Of a stretch of 64,000 bases of DNA, positions 11,289 to 21,245 are shown piece by piece. Within the stretch, counting starts at the first letter, position 1. Each line of letters starts with the position of its first letter. Both the position numbers and the translations under genes were made by a program. This DNA comes from Heracleum sosnowskyi (lineage: Eukaryota > Streptophyta > Magnoliopsida > Apiales > Apiaceae). The notes beneath the pieces were generated by a model. That model saw only the letters and a list, made by a program, of their open reading frames with translations, was not told the origin of the DNA and did not search any database. The DNA is taken from the NCBI GenBank assembly GCA_030848705.1, contig CM061237.1, positions 86,299,910-86,363,909 on the forward strand. Reading direction: 5' to 3'.

Positions 11289-11794
11289 TTAAAAAAACCA
11301 TCGAATGGAAAATTAACTTTATTCATTCGATAGTTTTCATTTTAGGAGCAGGTGGAAAGTGCCTTTGTTTGTCAGGATGATTAGAAGATGGACAGCCAAG
11401 ATTATTTATTTAACTTTGGTTCGATAGTTTTCTAATTCAAGTCTACATTTAACAGAAGAGAGAAGAAGTGTCTTCTTCAGTCAGGTTCATCACAGAAGCA
11501 ATTACGAAAAGGGAGTTTGAGACAGAGAGAAAATCAGAGAAATTAATATTGCTCAGAATTATATCATTGTATTGATTGTGTATAACCTTGAACTCATTGA
11601 AGCTAATCTACGGATTAGAATTGTAGCACCCCTCGTGGATTATATTTATAAAACAATATATTCCCCGACTCTTGTTTTGATTTGGTACCTTTGATTTCGT
11701 AGTTGAACTGAATGATTTATCCACGAACGAAATTAAAGAATTTGTGAGTATCGTATTCAACCCCCCCCCCTTCTACGATACTTTGGACCTAACA
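11289..11794 (+). repeat. 3' half of a family B LTR, plus orientation
   Basis: It matches the reverse complement of 14785 to about 15300 and the solo LTR half at 42300-42815. It ends exactly at GGACCTAACA (11794). Its 5' half was separated by insertion of element A. It includes ATTCGATAGTTTT motif copies and the CAACCCCCC...TTCTACGA U5 signature. Immediately after the CA end, minus-strand pol of family B begins. Confidence 0.88.
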
Positions 11795-12220
11795 CCAACT
11801 TTGTTCTGAAGAAGCCTTACTGTAGAAACATGTAACTTCTCCTTCACTGGTAGAACTTAAGTCAGCTATAAACAAATTTCCTTTTCTTACTCCCAGTAGA
11901 GCAAGCTTCCCATCCTTCCTGTTTGTGATCAAGCACTTGTCCTTTCTGAAATCTACATTGTAGCCTTTATCACAGAATTGACTGATACTTAGAAGATTGT
12001 GCTTTAATCCTTGAACAAGAGAGATGTTTTCAATGATGACATTCCCAATTTTCAATTTACCATATCCCGTAGTGAATCCTTTGTTGTCATCTCCAAAGGT
12101 TACAATCGGGCCGGTCTTCTTAACCACCTCTGTAAGCAGGGACTCTTCACCTATCTTGTGTCTAGAACAACCACTATCCAGAATCCACACGACCTTCGAG
12201 CTTTGAACCTTACCCTGCAA
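11795..12220 (-). pseudogene. pol: pol fragment of family B (protease and part of GAG-pre-integrase)
   Basis: The frame begins at the CAG/GG junction (AG at 12216-12215) and reads WILDSGCSRHKIG, the copia protease motif with HMTG altered to HKIG. It continues through NLLSISQFCDKG to SSEQSW. The next expected residues (LWHKKLSH in relatives) are missing because the sequence jumps to the LTR end at 11794. The rest of pol is lost, so it cannot encode a functional polyprotein. Confidence 0.85.
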
Positions 12221-12235
12221 TCACAGATTGATTAA
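12215..12235 (-). promoter_or_regulatory. Splice-acceptor-like site between gag and pol (family B)
   Basis: The minus strand reads CAATCTGTGATTGCAG and then GGT in pol frame. It has the same spacing and phase as in elements A, C, E and Z. Confidence 0.45.
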
Positions 12236-14624
12236 GCGGACTTTGGTACACAAAATTGTTTGGGTCCTGAAGGTTTAGATACTTTAATAGGAGTAACATT
12301 CAATTTTGTCTTACCCTGTTTGATATTCAAATAATCTGTGGATTCAACATTATCAGTGCTATTGCTACCAGATGCGTTCATCAACTTAAAATAAGCATGC
12401 ATGATGTTGTATGTGCATAACAAACACTCTTTCTTTCCACAGGGTTTATGAAGATCAGGCATGTCAGATATGTTATGCATTGCAGAAGTATCAGCAGTTT
12501 CTACTTTAACCTTTTTACATGCATGTGCAAGGTGTCCAATAGAATTACAAATAGTGCACGACTTCCTAGATGCAATGGGAGAAGAAGAAACAATATTCTG
12601 ATTAACAACATCTTTCCCATTCCTGTTCTTTTTAGCCTTGATAACCTTTTTGCCTATATGAGTTTTAGGTAATACAGTTTTTACTGACTTCATAGGCAAC
12701 TTAGTCTTTATCTCTACTACCTTCAACATATCCTCCTCAAGTAATTCTTGTCTTATGATTAGATCATCCTCATTGAAAAGTGCTGGAAACGGCTTAAAAA
12801 AAACTGGACAATCAACATTCTTAAGAACATGTGGAGTATTCCTCTTGACAGCTGGAGGTGTCACAGGGAATTCCACAATCCTCTTACCAGTTTTCTTGTT
12901 GTAGCCAAATCCTATAGCAGTTTTATTCCCTAAGGTCTGAGTATCAATTATTTGCTTAGAAATTAGGGCGGAGTTCTTATATGCATTCAGTTTCAAATAT
13001 AAATCTGAAATCTGCTTCCTGAGGATTGTCTCTATCTCAGCATTACACTTGACCTTGTTCTCTAAGTACTCATTTTTCTGTTTAAGATCTTCTATTGTGA
13101 CAGCTACAAGCATTAGTTCTTCATTCTTAGATTCTAGATTTTTAATCTTAAGAACTAACTTAGCATTTTCCATTTCTGATGCTAGCATGCTTGTGTGTAC
13201 ATTAAACAATTCTACACTAAGATCTTGCACAGTATTCTTGTACTCAGAATTAGACATGTCAATTGTTGTTAAGATAGGTACCTGAGATGATTGTGGTGAT
13301 TCCTCTGAAGAGTCAGCCATTAGGGCAAGATTCACATACTCTTCCTCTTCATCAGAATCAGTATCATCCCAACTTTTACCCTCAGCAATATAAGCTTTTC
13401 CTTTTTGCTTTCTAGATAAGGTTTCCAGTTGCTTTTTCAGCTTAACATTCTCTTTCTTCAACTCATCATAAGAATCTTTCTTCTAATAGACATCTTTCTT
13501 GTCTCTTGCTTGACGAGGCTTCCAACATTCAGTGGCGAAATGCCCTAACTCATTGCAGTTGTAGCATCTTGATTTGCTTATATCAATCATGCCAGTCTTG
13601 TAGCCTCCCTTAAAGTCAGTCCCTGGTGAATACTTGCTCTTCTGGAATCTGTTGGTTGAGCCCTTGAACTTGTACTTAAGGTTTCTCTTGAAACGAGTAT
13701 GGCTAAACTTTGCAGCTAAGTACGCCATGGTTTTGTCTTCCATTTGCTCAAGCTCTTCTAGGGTGTAGTAATCACTTTCATCAACACCCAGATTCACAGA
13801 ATCCATTTCAGCTACTATAATCACCTCCTTTCCAGCTCTAGGGGTTTGAACCTGAATATCAGAAGTTGTTGGTTCATCCACTACAAGTGCTGCTGATCTC
13901 ACAAGTGCATTGTGCTTGTTGTCCACTGTCCCTGGTCCGTAGATTATCACTCTTTGTTCTTGCTCCATCTCATAAGTCTTCAGCTTGCCATAAATCATTT
14001 CCAATGGCATCTTAGTGAAGTCAATTCTTTCCCTTATGGATGAGGACTTGTGTTCTACATGATGGGGCAGTGTCATCATGAACTTCCTGTTTGTCTCTCT
14101 TAGAGGATAGGTCTTCCCTTTCATGGATAATTCATTCAGCAGTTTAGTATACTTCTCAAAGACCTGAGTTATACTTTCTCCAGGAAGTGACCTAAATGAT
14201 TCATATTGAGAAGTCAGGATGTCCAATCTGTTTTCCTGAACGTCTTCAGTTCCTTCCATTATTAAGTTTATGGTATCCCACATATGGTTCCCGCTCACAC
14301 AGTTCATCAACTGATAGCTCATTTCCTTGTCTGCGGAGTCTGTCAATATCAACATCAAACCTGTATCCAATCAAATCAGTTCCTTATCGGTGTCTGTGTA
14401 CTCAGATAGATCCTTTGGGATATGACTTTGAGGAATCCTAGTACCTTCAGGTGTTGTGGTTTCACCTACTGATTTCATTGGTATAAACGGTCTGTTCTCT
14501 AATATGCCAATGTACAACGGATTAGATGTCTTGATAAATAAAAGCATCTTCATCTCCAAAAACCGAAATCATCTCTAGTGAAAGGGGGAACTTTAATACC
14601 AGCAGTTGTCTTTGGAGCACTCAT
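12232..14624 (-). pseudogene. gag: gag of family B, frameshift and two stops
   Basis: The ATG at 14624-14622 starts MSAPKTTAGIKVPPF. A one-base loss at about 14551-14558 (GGAGATGAAG where relatives imply an extra A) shifts the frame. In-frame TGA (14373-14371) and TAG (13485-13483) follow. The rest reads as copia gag: a helical capsid region, CX2CX4HX4C knuckle CYNCNELGHFATEC, a DSDEEEE acidic patch, a predicted coiled coil, a second knuckle CTICNSIGHLAHAC and a Cys cluster near CGKKECLLC. It is closest to gag of element E, sharing the knuckle sequence and GKSWDDTDSDEE. Confidence 0.85.
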
Positions 14625-14770
14625 GGTTTCTGAAAATTTCAAATTGTTTAAAATTCAAGAAATTCCAATCAAATGAAAATTTTTGAAAGTTAAAAAATTT
14701 GCTTCAAATTTTCAAGCTATGTTTGATTTTGGTCTCATTCACCGGATCTGATTTGTACGTCAATAAAATA

Positions 14771-14782
14771 GCCCTAATACCA
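14771..14782 (-). other. Primer binding site, family B (degenerate)
   Basis: The minus strand reads TGGTATTAGGGC two bases after the LTR end. The initiator-Met tRNA site in elements Z and gypsy is TGGTATCAGAGC, so two positions differ. Confidence 0.7.
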
Positions 14783-14784
14783 AT

Positions 14785-15890
14785 TGTTAGGTCCAAAGTA
14801 TCGTAGAAGGGGGGGGGGGGGGTTGAATACGATACTCATAAATTCTTTAATTTCGTTCGCGGATAAATCATTCAGTTCAACTACGAAATCAAAGGTACCA
14901 AATCAAAACAAGAGTCGGGGAATATATTGTTTTATAAATATAATCCGCGAGGGGTGCTACAATTCTAATCCGTAGATTAGCTTCAATGAGTTCTAGGTTA
15001 TACACAATCAATACAATGATCTGAGCAATAATAATTTCTCTGATTTTCTCTCTGGCTCAAACTCTCTCTTCGTAATTGCTTTTGTGATAAACCTGACTGA
15101 AGAAGACACTTCTTCTTTCCTCTGTATTAATTGTAGACTTGAATTGAAAAACCATCGAACCAAAAGTAATCAATTAATCTTGGCCGTTGGATCTTCATCA
15201 ACCTGTCAAACAAATTCACTTTCCACCTACTCCTCAAAATGAAAACTATCGAATTTATAAAAGCAATTTACCATTCGATAGTTTTTAATAAAAACTATCG
15301 AATGTCAAATTACTTTATAATTGATTTCTGATAGAATTCATGTATCCCATTCGATGGTTTTCATAAATAAAAAACCATCGAGCCATTTTCTTTTGACTTG
15401 ATCTTTTTATAAAACCTTTTGAGTTTCAGGGTGTTTAGTATTAGACTGAATCACTTTCTTCTGAGACGATAAAACAACTTGATCTTTTTAAGTGCCGTCA
15501 ACTGGTGCAGCTGGTCTGGTTCACAGATGAATAACACTTGATCAATTCTTCTATGTCTTCAATTCAATGTTGCTGATTAGTCCTTTGTCGTTCTGGTTGC
15601 TTCAAATAAATCACTGGAACCCTGTGGTACTAACCCTGAATCATTCACATACTTCTGTAGTCTTGAAAGTCTTGTTTCTTTATTTGTCACTGAGGCTTGG
15701 ACATTTTCATGAACTTCTTTCGGTGACCTGTTTACGGACTTCAAGAATACATACCATATTTTGATTTTTTGAGTTTACCTTTTCTTCGTTGATTTTGGAT
15801 TCCCGTGCTTCTGTTAATATTATTGTATGTCTTGTCCTTTGTTGAGTTGTAGTTATCTCTGTTACATCTTATGTTACATTATGCTTTACA
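14785..15890 (-). repeat. Complete family B LTR, minus orientation (1106 bp)
   Basis: On the minus strand it starts TGTAAAGCATAATG (15890) and ends GGACCTAACA (14785). Both termini match the solo LTR at 16341 and 42815. A G-run at about 14810-14822 is the homopolymer of the U5 signature. Inverted CGATAG motifs are dense at 15148-15382. Confidence 0.9.
15148..15382. repeat. Dispersed inverted motif cluster of family B
   Basis: Alternating AAAACTATCGAAT, ATTCGATAGTTTTT, AAAACCATCGA and CATTCGATGGTTTT units occur in both orientations within 235 bp. The same motif family recurs at 11298-11340 and 42210-42455 in the other LTR copies. Confidence 0.75.
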
Positions 15891-16340
15891 AAGGATAATT
15901 AAGTAAAATCACTTAGCGACTGACCAAACTTTTAATGTTTTGTCTATTATAGAATAGTATAGATATCTAGGTGAGCACACTCTATTATATATGCTAGTGA
16001 TCAAATAGAAACCAAAATTAAAATAGAAACTAGAAACTAATTTAAATACTTATATCAATCTAATCTAATGGCACCCTAGAGGCACCACACCATTAAAATA
16101 CACCCTCCCATATATAATCCGACATAATTCCCTCCGTTTATAATTTGTTTTTTTCCGTCAATCGGCGAGCTTTTTTTGAAATATGTTTTTACTGTATTTT
16201 TCTCCATCTCCCAACAATCAGCTTGCATACCATATTTTCTATATTCCCAACAATCGTCAATCAGTTTGTACGTAAGTTGAATAAGATCGCAACTACCATT
16301 GGGTGTTGCTCAAATACACTGCTATTTTGAATTTGTAGTG
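15891..16340. other. AT-rich sequence between two family B LTRs
   Basis: 450 bp with no credible ORF or known repeat end that I can see. It ends in TAGTG (16336-16340), the left target duplication of the family B solo LTR, so it is part of the older host sequence that continues at 42816. Confidence 0.6.
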
Positions 16341-16733
16341 TGTAAAGCATAATGTAACATAAGATCTAACAGAGATAACTACAACTCAACAAAGGAACAA
16401 GACAGACTATAATAAACAGAAGCACGGGAATCCAGAAGAATAGAAGAAACAGTAAACTCAAAAAATCAAAATATGGTATGTATTCTTGAAGTCCGTAAAC
16501 AGGTCACGGAAATAAGTTCATTAATATGTTCATGCCTCAGTGACAAATAGAAACAAGACTTTCAAGACTACAGAAGTATTTGAATGATAAAGAGTTAGTA
16601 CCAGAGGATTTTAGTGATTTTAATGAAGCAACCAGAACGACAAAGGACTTATCAACATTATTGTATTGAAGATGTAGAGGTATTGATCAAGTGTTAGTCA
16701 TCTGTGAACCATACAAGTTGCACTAGTTGTCAG
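16341..16733 (+). repeat. Solo LTR of family B, left part
   Basis: It starts TGTAAAGCATAATG right after TAGTG (16336-16340) and is interrupted at GTCAG (16729-16733) by element C. The right part is 42045-42815, followed by TAGTG (42816-42820). The two parts total about 1.16 kb, matching the complete LTR at 14785-15890. The perfect 5 bp duplication around a single LTR marks it as solo. Confidence 0.9.
16729..16733. repeat. Target site duplication of element C (GTCAG)
   Basis: GTCAG precedes TGTTAGG at 16734 and is repeated at 42040-42044 directly after ATTAACA. This proves that 16734-42039 is one insertion unit. Confidence 0.93.
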
Positions 16734-16810
16734 TGTTAGGAATATGTTGTTCTTGATGATAATTATAAAAACAATTAGTAGATTTTGTATTAAGTCAATT
16801 TTGTAGCTGT

Positions 16811-16905
16811 TAACGAAATGGTATGCTTTGCAGCTTTCGTTGACAGGTAGCTCATCAACGAAATGAGTGTCATCAACGAAATGAGTCTCATCAACGAAAT
16901 GAGTG
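16811..16905. repeat. Dispersed motif cluster of family C (CAACGAAATG)
   Basis: TAACGAAATG, CTTTCGTTGAC and three CATCAACGAAATGAGT units lie in both orientations. A second cluster of five related units lies at 29206-29300 in the same LTR and recurs at 41336-41440 in the 3' LTR. Confidence 0.8.
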
Positions 16906-16918
16906 ATGTAGCAATTGC

Positions 16919-16923
16919 ACTGT
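16919..16923. repeat. Target site duplication of the gypsy element (ACTGT)
   Basis: ACTGT lies immediately before TGTAATATCCG (16924) and again at 29047-29051 after CGTCACA. The uninterrupted 3' LTR of C has GCACTGTACAATAC at this place, confirming the empty site. Confidence 0.95.
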
Positions 16924-19900
16924 TGTAATATCCGTGAATTTATTATTTGATTAAATGATATATTTAATATAAAAATATTTATTGTGGAGTATTGGAATAT
17001 TATTAAATGATAATTATTGTGTGATTATGTGCTAAATGGTGAGTCGAAAGCCCCTTTCAAATATTTCGTCATTTGGAATTTTCTTCAAATCTGAGCCCCG
17101 TTTTGATAATTCAAGGGCCCCATTGGAATTTCGTACATTAATTAATATCTCTTCATCTTTCGTATTCGAATCGTTATCGGGAGAGATATTCGTATCATTT
17201 CATTCCTACCTATTTGATTCTGCAAGAATAATTCGTTTTGTTCAAAAAGGGAAAAATTGTTCCGAACCCTAATTGCTTAAGGGGACGGATATATCGTTTT
17301 AAATCAATATTACCTTTGTTATAGCCCCAGTATTCTTGAGCATTAGTTATATAATGATATGTATTGATTTGGATAATTATCAATCATTGTAGATAATTAT
17401 ATTCTCGTAAAACGTATATTTAACCTAATTAGGGTTTTTAAACGATCCAGTGGATCTATAACGATCCAAAAGTGTTCCTTGGGGTATTATTTTTCCAAAA
17501 ATATATAAAGACGAATCGTATCTTATAACCTTCATAATCTGAATTGCGTATAATCAAAAAGTAAAAATTCCCGAAACGTGTTCTTCGTGTTCTTGAATAA
17601 TCAATCCATTCGTTCAAGGTGTTATTGATTTCAGAAATCAAAGTTCAAGTACTCAAATCAAAGCTCTTGATCTCTAGTTTCAGAATCTTCCAACCTCATC
17701 ATCATCTGGTAATTTTTCGATTTATTATGAATTTTTCAATATTCGAATTAAATTAGGGTTCCTGATTAATTTGGGGATTTTCATTCTGTTGATTCTCCGT
17801 TCAATTGGTTACTTCTAACATGTTCCTAGGGTTCTAATTAGCAAGAATCCATGATTTAATTTCGTGTTTAAGTTCAATTTAGTCGGGTTTGATTTTCGGG
17901 TTTTGACCCGAATTTTTCTTTTACTTCGTTCGTTCTTGTTGTTGATCTGACATTAGTTATGATAGGGGGCTTTGATTGTATGAGTTATAAGCTTCATTTT
18001 GGTATATTAATCTTTGAGTTTCATGTAGAATTAAAGTAGATCGGGTTTCCGGCCGAAGTCGTCGCCGGCGAATTCTTTGAACGAATTCTGGGCTCGATTC
18101 CGGCATGGGACGTATGTGATTGTGTGTGGGATTTGTTTGTCTTGAAAAAACGAACAAAAGCCCTCTGGAATTGTTTGTGTTTGGACGGAATCGAAGAATT
18201 CCGGCCGCCGGACACCGGCCGGATTCTGGAAAACCCAGAATCCGATGGGTTGTTCTTGGTGACCCGGATTTGTTCTTCCCGACCCGTTTACCCGAAGTTT
18301 GACCCGGTTTCAATCTTCAAAACCCTAATTCGATTTCTAAAAACTGTTTTTGAATTTCATTTTGAAAATTAATTCGAAAATAGTTTAAAAACTTTAAAAA
18401 TTCATATTTCTATTTTAAAAATATATTTTAATATCAGAAAAATTCTGGAAAATTATATTTATTATTTTAAATCCAAAAATTGATTAAACTTAATTATTTT
18501 AATTATTTTTAATTAATAATTAATTTATAAATTAATTGGTTATTTCTTTTAATCAATTAATTCTTAAAAATTAATTATTAATTAGATTTAATTAATTTAA
18601 AATTCAGTTTAATTATTTTCAAGCCTATTTATTTATTTAAAAATAGTTTGAGCATTTAAAAAGTGTCAATTAATTTTATTAATTGATTTATTTGCATTCA
18701 AATGTTTATATTGGATTTAAAAATCCGAGTTTTGATTTCAAAATTAATCGTGACTTGTCTAAAATTCAAATAAGTTTCGTATGATGTTTTAAAAATATTT
18801 ATAAGTGCTATATGGTTCATATTAATTGTATGTTGTGTTTTATAGTCTGTATATGGCCGTACTAGGGCAAATATCTGAGTTTTAAATATCGTAAATCATT
18901 CCGGACGTCCGATACGTAACCGATTACTTGTTTAAATGTGATTGTTGATTGAATAAGTGTCGAGAGTAGAACGAGAATAGTTAGACTTATTGTGATGAGT
19001 TGTTTAATTATAGAATCGAGTTCCCGGAGCAAGGGAAAGGGAAAGGTAGAGTGAGCAGAGTCGATCCGACAGCAGCGTAGACCAGGCAAGTATCTGTGCC
19101 TTTACTTGTGATAAAATTTATTATTGTCTTGATTACTTGAATACCGTTATCCCCAGAACAATTCAAATTATCAATCTTTTAACCGCATTTGGACAACTGA
19201 TTCCATTTCCTTAGAGATTCTTGATTCTTTGATTTGATCTGCATCAGAAACCCTTATTTCCAACTCACTTGATTATTGTTTACCACCATTTGGTTATTGT
19301 TTATCATCCTTTGATTATTATTGACAACCATTGATTATTTGACTTCCATCTTGACTATTGATTACGGTCATTGATTGTCGATTACAAATCTTGATTTCCT
19401 TATTGAATGAGTACACTGTACCGTCAAAATTATTCCATGATTCCTTCTCGATCTTCATTTGAAACTGAGCAGTTGAAGCTCTTTTGCAATTACTATACAC
19501 TGAGTTTATCTTATTGAGCATGTTATTGTTTATACCCTATGATAGATTTGGCATGTGTTTTTAAAATGGACCAGTAATTGGTCGGGCCATATTTATGGTC
19601 GGAATAACTTAAGGCCCAGTTTGGCCTAGGATCCAGTAGAGGACTATGCTGTGAGCTAGTCTGGGGTTGATGCGTGGCTGGCCAGCAGCACAACCTTTGA
19701 TTTGAATAAAATGTATAAGCCAAATTCTAATTCTTTTTCTTCAATTGTTATTGATACAAAGCAATTTTGGCTCACTCTTGCTTGTTGTTTTCTAACCCTA
19801 TTCCAGTGAAGCGAGAGTATGAGTCAGCATAGCGTGACCGATAGTTCACCAGCAGCCAGGAGAGCCCCTCGAGTCATTGTCATTGGCAGGGTAGTTGTTG

Positions 19901-20136
19901 TTTTACTTTTCTAGATTAGATGTCTAGATTTGAACTTTAGTTGTGATGTAATAACTCTGATAAAACTGGTATTGTATTAATAAAAGATTGTAGTAGCTTG
20001 TGTTCATTGCCATAATCTGGATGCGGTCTTGGTCAAGGGGTATTTGTGTCTTAATATATATTATGCATGTGTTAAAGAGTATTCCGTTGGTCGGATGACT
20101 CCTCAAATCTGTACCCCGGGTTTGGAGGGCGTCACA
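16924..20136 (+). repeat. Gypsy 5' LTR (3213 bp)
   Basis: It starts TGTAATATCCGTG and ends GGAGGGCGTCACA. A GC-rich stretch (about 18030-18300) contrasts with a very AT-rich stretch (about 18370-18700). A TATA-like ATATATAAAG lies at 17511. Relative to the 3' LTR it lacks 88 bp after GATACAAAGCA. Small ORFs inside it, on both strands, are not supported as genes. Confidence 0.94.
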
Positions 20137-20138
20137 GT

Positions 20139-20150
20139 TGGTATCAGAGC
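20139..20150 (+). other. Gypsy primer binding site
   Basis: TGGTATCAGAGC lies two bases past the LTR and is complementary to the 3' end of initiator-methionine tRNA, the usual primer. Confidence 0.9.
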
Positions 20151-20268
20151 AACAGGTTATGGCATTTGAAACAAGTTAGGACTTGGGGTCCAGGATAATA
20201 TAGAGAGTTAGGAATTCACGTAAGGATATTAGGAGGTCAACTAGGGATATTATGCGTAGTAATTAAAT

Positions 20269-20829
20269 GTGGTTATAATTGCAGCCCCTAGTTCTAGTTC
20301 AGACTCAGACCCTTCCGAGGATACGATAGCAGAGATACCTACACCCGTTGAGAGAGCAGGACCGTCTCGGCCAATGCGATATCAGCCTAGGCATCAGCAT
20401 CCGGTAGTCAGGAGAGATCAGGTACCTTGTCCTATTCCATTCCGACAAGTAGCCCCAGCACCAGTGTCTCAGGCATCAGTTTGTGGGCCTTTGTATCAGT
20501 TAGGTGAGCCACCAGTTCCACACCATGTGTATCAGAGGGTGAGCAGAGAGAAGGAGTACCTTTATGGTCAGGTTATGGAGATGGGTAGGGTTCGTTCGAT
20601 CGAAGCAGCCGCTATCCGAGAGAGGGACAGACTTAGAGATCAGATGAGGGACATTCAGATGAGGTTTAGGGTTACGAGGACCTTGGTTGAGACTCGATTG
20701 CGCGGATTAGCTTCTAGTCTAGAGGGAGAGACAGTAGCAGGGATGAGACAGATTTTGGATTATGCGATGAGTGAGATTGCAGAGATTTCAGGACCCCCGT
20801 TATGGCCGACAGGAGCAGGTGATCTGTGA
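20269..20829 (+). CDS. Uncharacterised upstream ORF of the gypsy element
   Basis: A 186-codon open frame between the PBS and gag. It has a Ser/Pro-rich N-terminus, then a charged helical part (REKEYLYGQVMEMGRV, RERDRLRDQMRDIQM) likely to form a coiled coil, and ends WPTGAGDL. The track start is a GTG. The preceding TTATAATTGCAG looks like a splice acceptor, so the first exon may lie upstream. No known domain is recognised. It has no stop although gag-pol behind it has several, so it could be under separate constraint, or merely short. Confidence 0.45.
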   Translation: MVIIAAPSSSSDSDPSEDTIAEIPTPVERAGPSRPMRYQPRHQHPVVRRDQVPCPIPFRQVAPAPVSQASVCGPLYQLGEPPVPHHVYQRVSREKEYLYGQVMEMGRVRSIEAAAIRERDRLRDQMRDIQMRFRVTRTLVETRLRGLASSLEGETVAGMRQILDYAMSEIAEISGPPLWPTGAGDL

Positions 20830-21245
20830 GCAGGTTTTAGGAGCAGACAGATGTGACATGGATGTATGGTTTCTAGATATTTAGTATATAGATGCATATT
20901 GTAGAATCAGCAGTGCACCAGGCTTATAGGAACGCCTCGGGTTGTTTATGCATTTTTGTTGTATTGCTGATCGGCAGTTATTGTTCAGCCATGATATATT
21001 TTCTTTTGAAGCGTTCTACGCTTGTACTAACTCTATCTATATATATATGATAAACCTCTTTTATAGAACTGTATTTATTCCCTTGTCATTCACTTCCAGC
21101 ATCATAACTGTTATTCTACTTGTTGCAACGAGTGTACCCATACACCGTTGAGAAAACCTGTAAACCTTCGAGATATCAATTGTGATCCTTCCTTCTCTTA
21201 TATGGACTGTTTGATTAAGCCAATTATTGTTTATTCATCAGCGAT
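20830..21245. other. Spacer before gypsy gag
   Basis: 416 bp with no credible ORF. It includes a short TATATATATG tract near 21040. The gag ATG follows at 21246. Confidence 0.5.

Larger units (their letters stand above)
11795..15890 (-). mobile_element. Truncated copia element of family B, minus strand
   Basis: Reading down from 15890: a complete 5' LTR (15890-14785), PBS, gag (14624-12232) and the start of pol, cut after Trp codon 11797-11795. Reverse transcriptase, integrase, RNase H and its own 3' LTR are absent. Instead an oppositely oriented family B LTR abuts the break at its exact terminus, so the two LTRs are inverted with respect to each other. Confidence 0.85.
16734..16923 (+). repeat. 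5' LTR of element C, left part
   Basis: It starts TGTTAGGAATATGTTG as at 41023 and is split after ACTGT (16919-16923) by the gypsy element. It holds three CATCAACGAAATGAGT units (16853-16905), whereas the 3' LTR holds two. The right part resumes at 29052. Confidence 0.92.

Noticed and set aside
14805..14822. G-run in LTR B as a functional G-quadruplex
   Set aside because: It is the complement of the U5 C-run and differs between copies; homopolymer length may be a sequencing or assembly effect.
16853..16905. CATCAACGAAATGAGT units as a CRISPR-like array
   Set aside because: Units are adjacent with no unique spacers and the context is a plant LTR.
17036..17272. 78-codon plus-strand ORF near the start of both gypsy LTRs (also 25858-26094)
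   Set aside because: Short, low complexity and without support beyond LTR duplication.
17957..18313. 118-codon minus-strand ORF present in both gypsy LTRs (also 26779-27135)
   Set aside because: It lies in a GC-rich part of the LTR, is duplicated only because the LTR is, overlaps other small frames and shows no recognisable domain.
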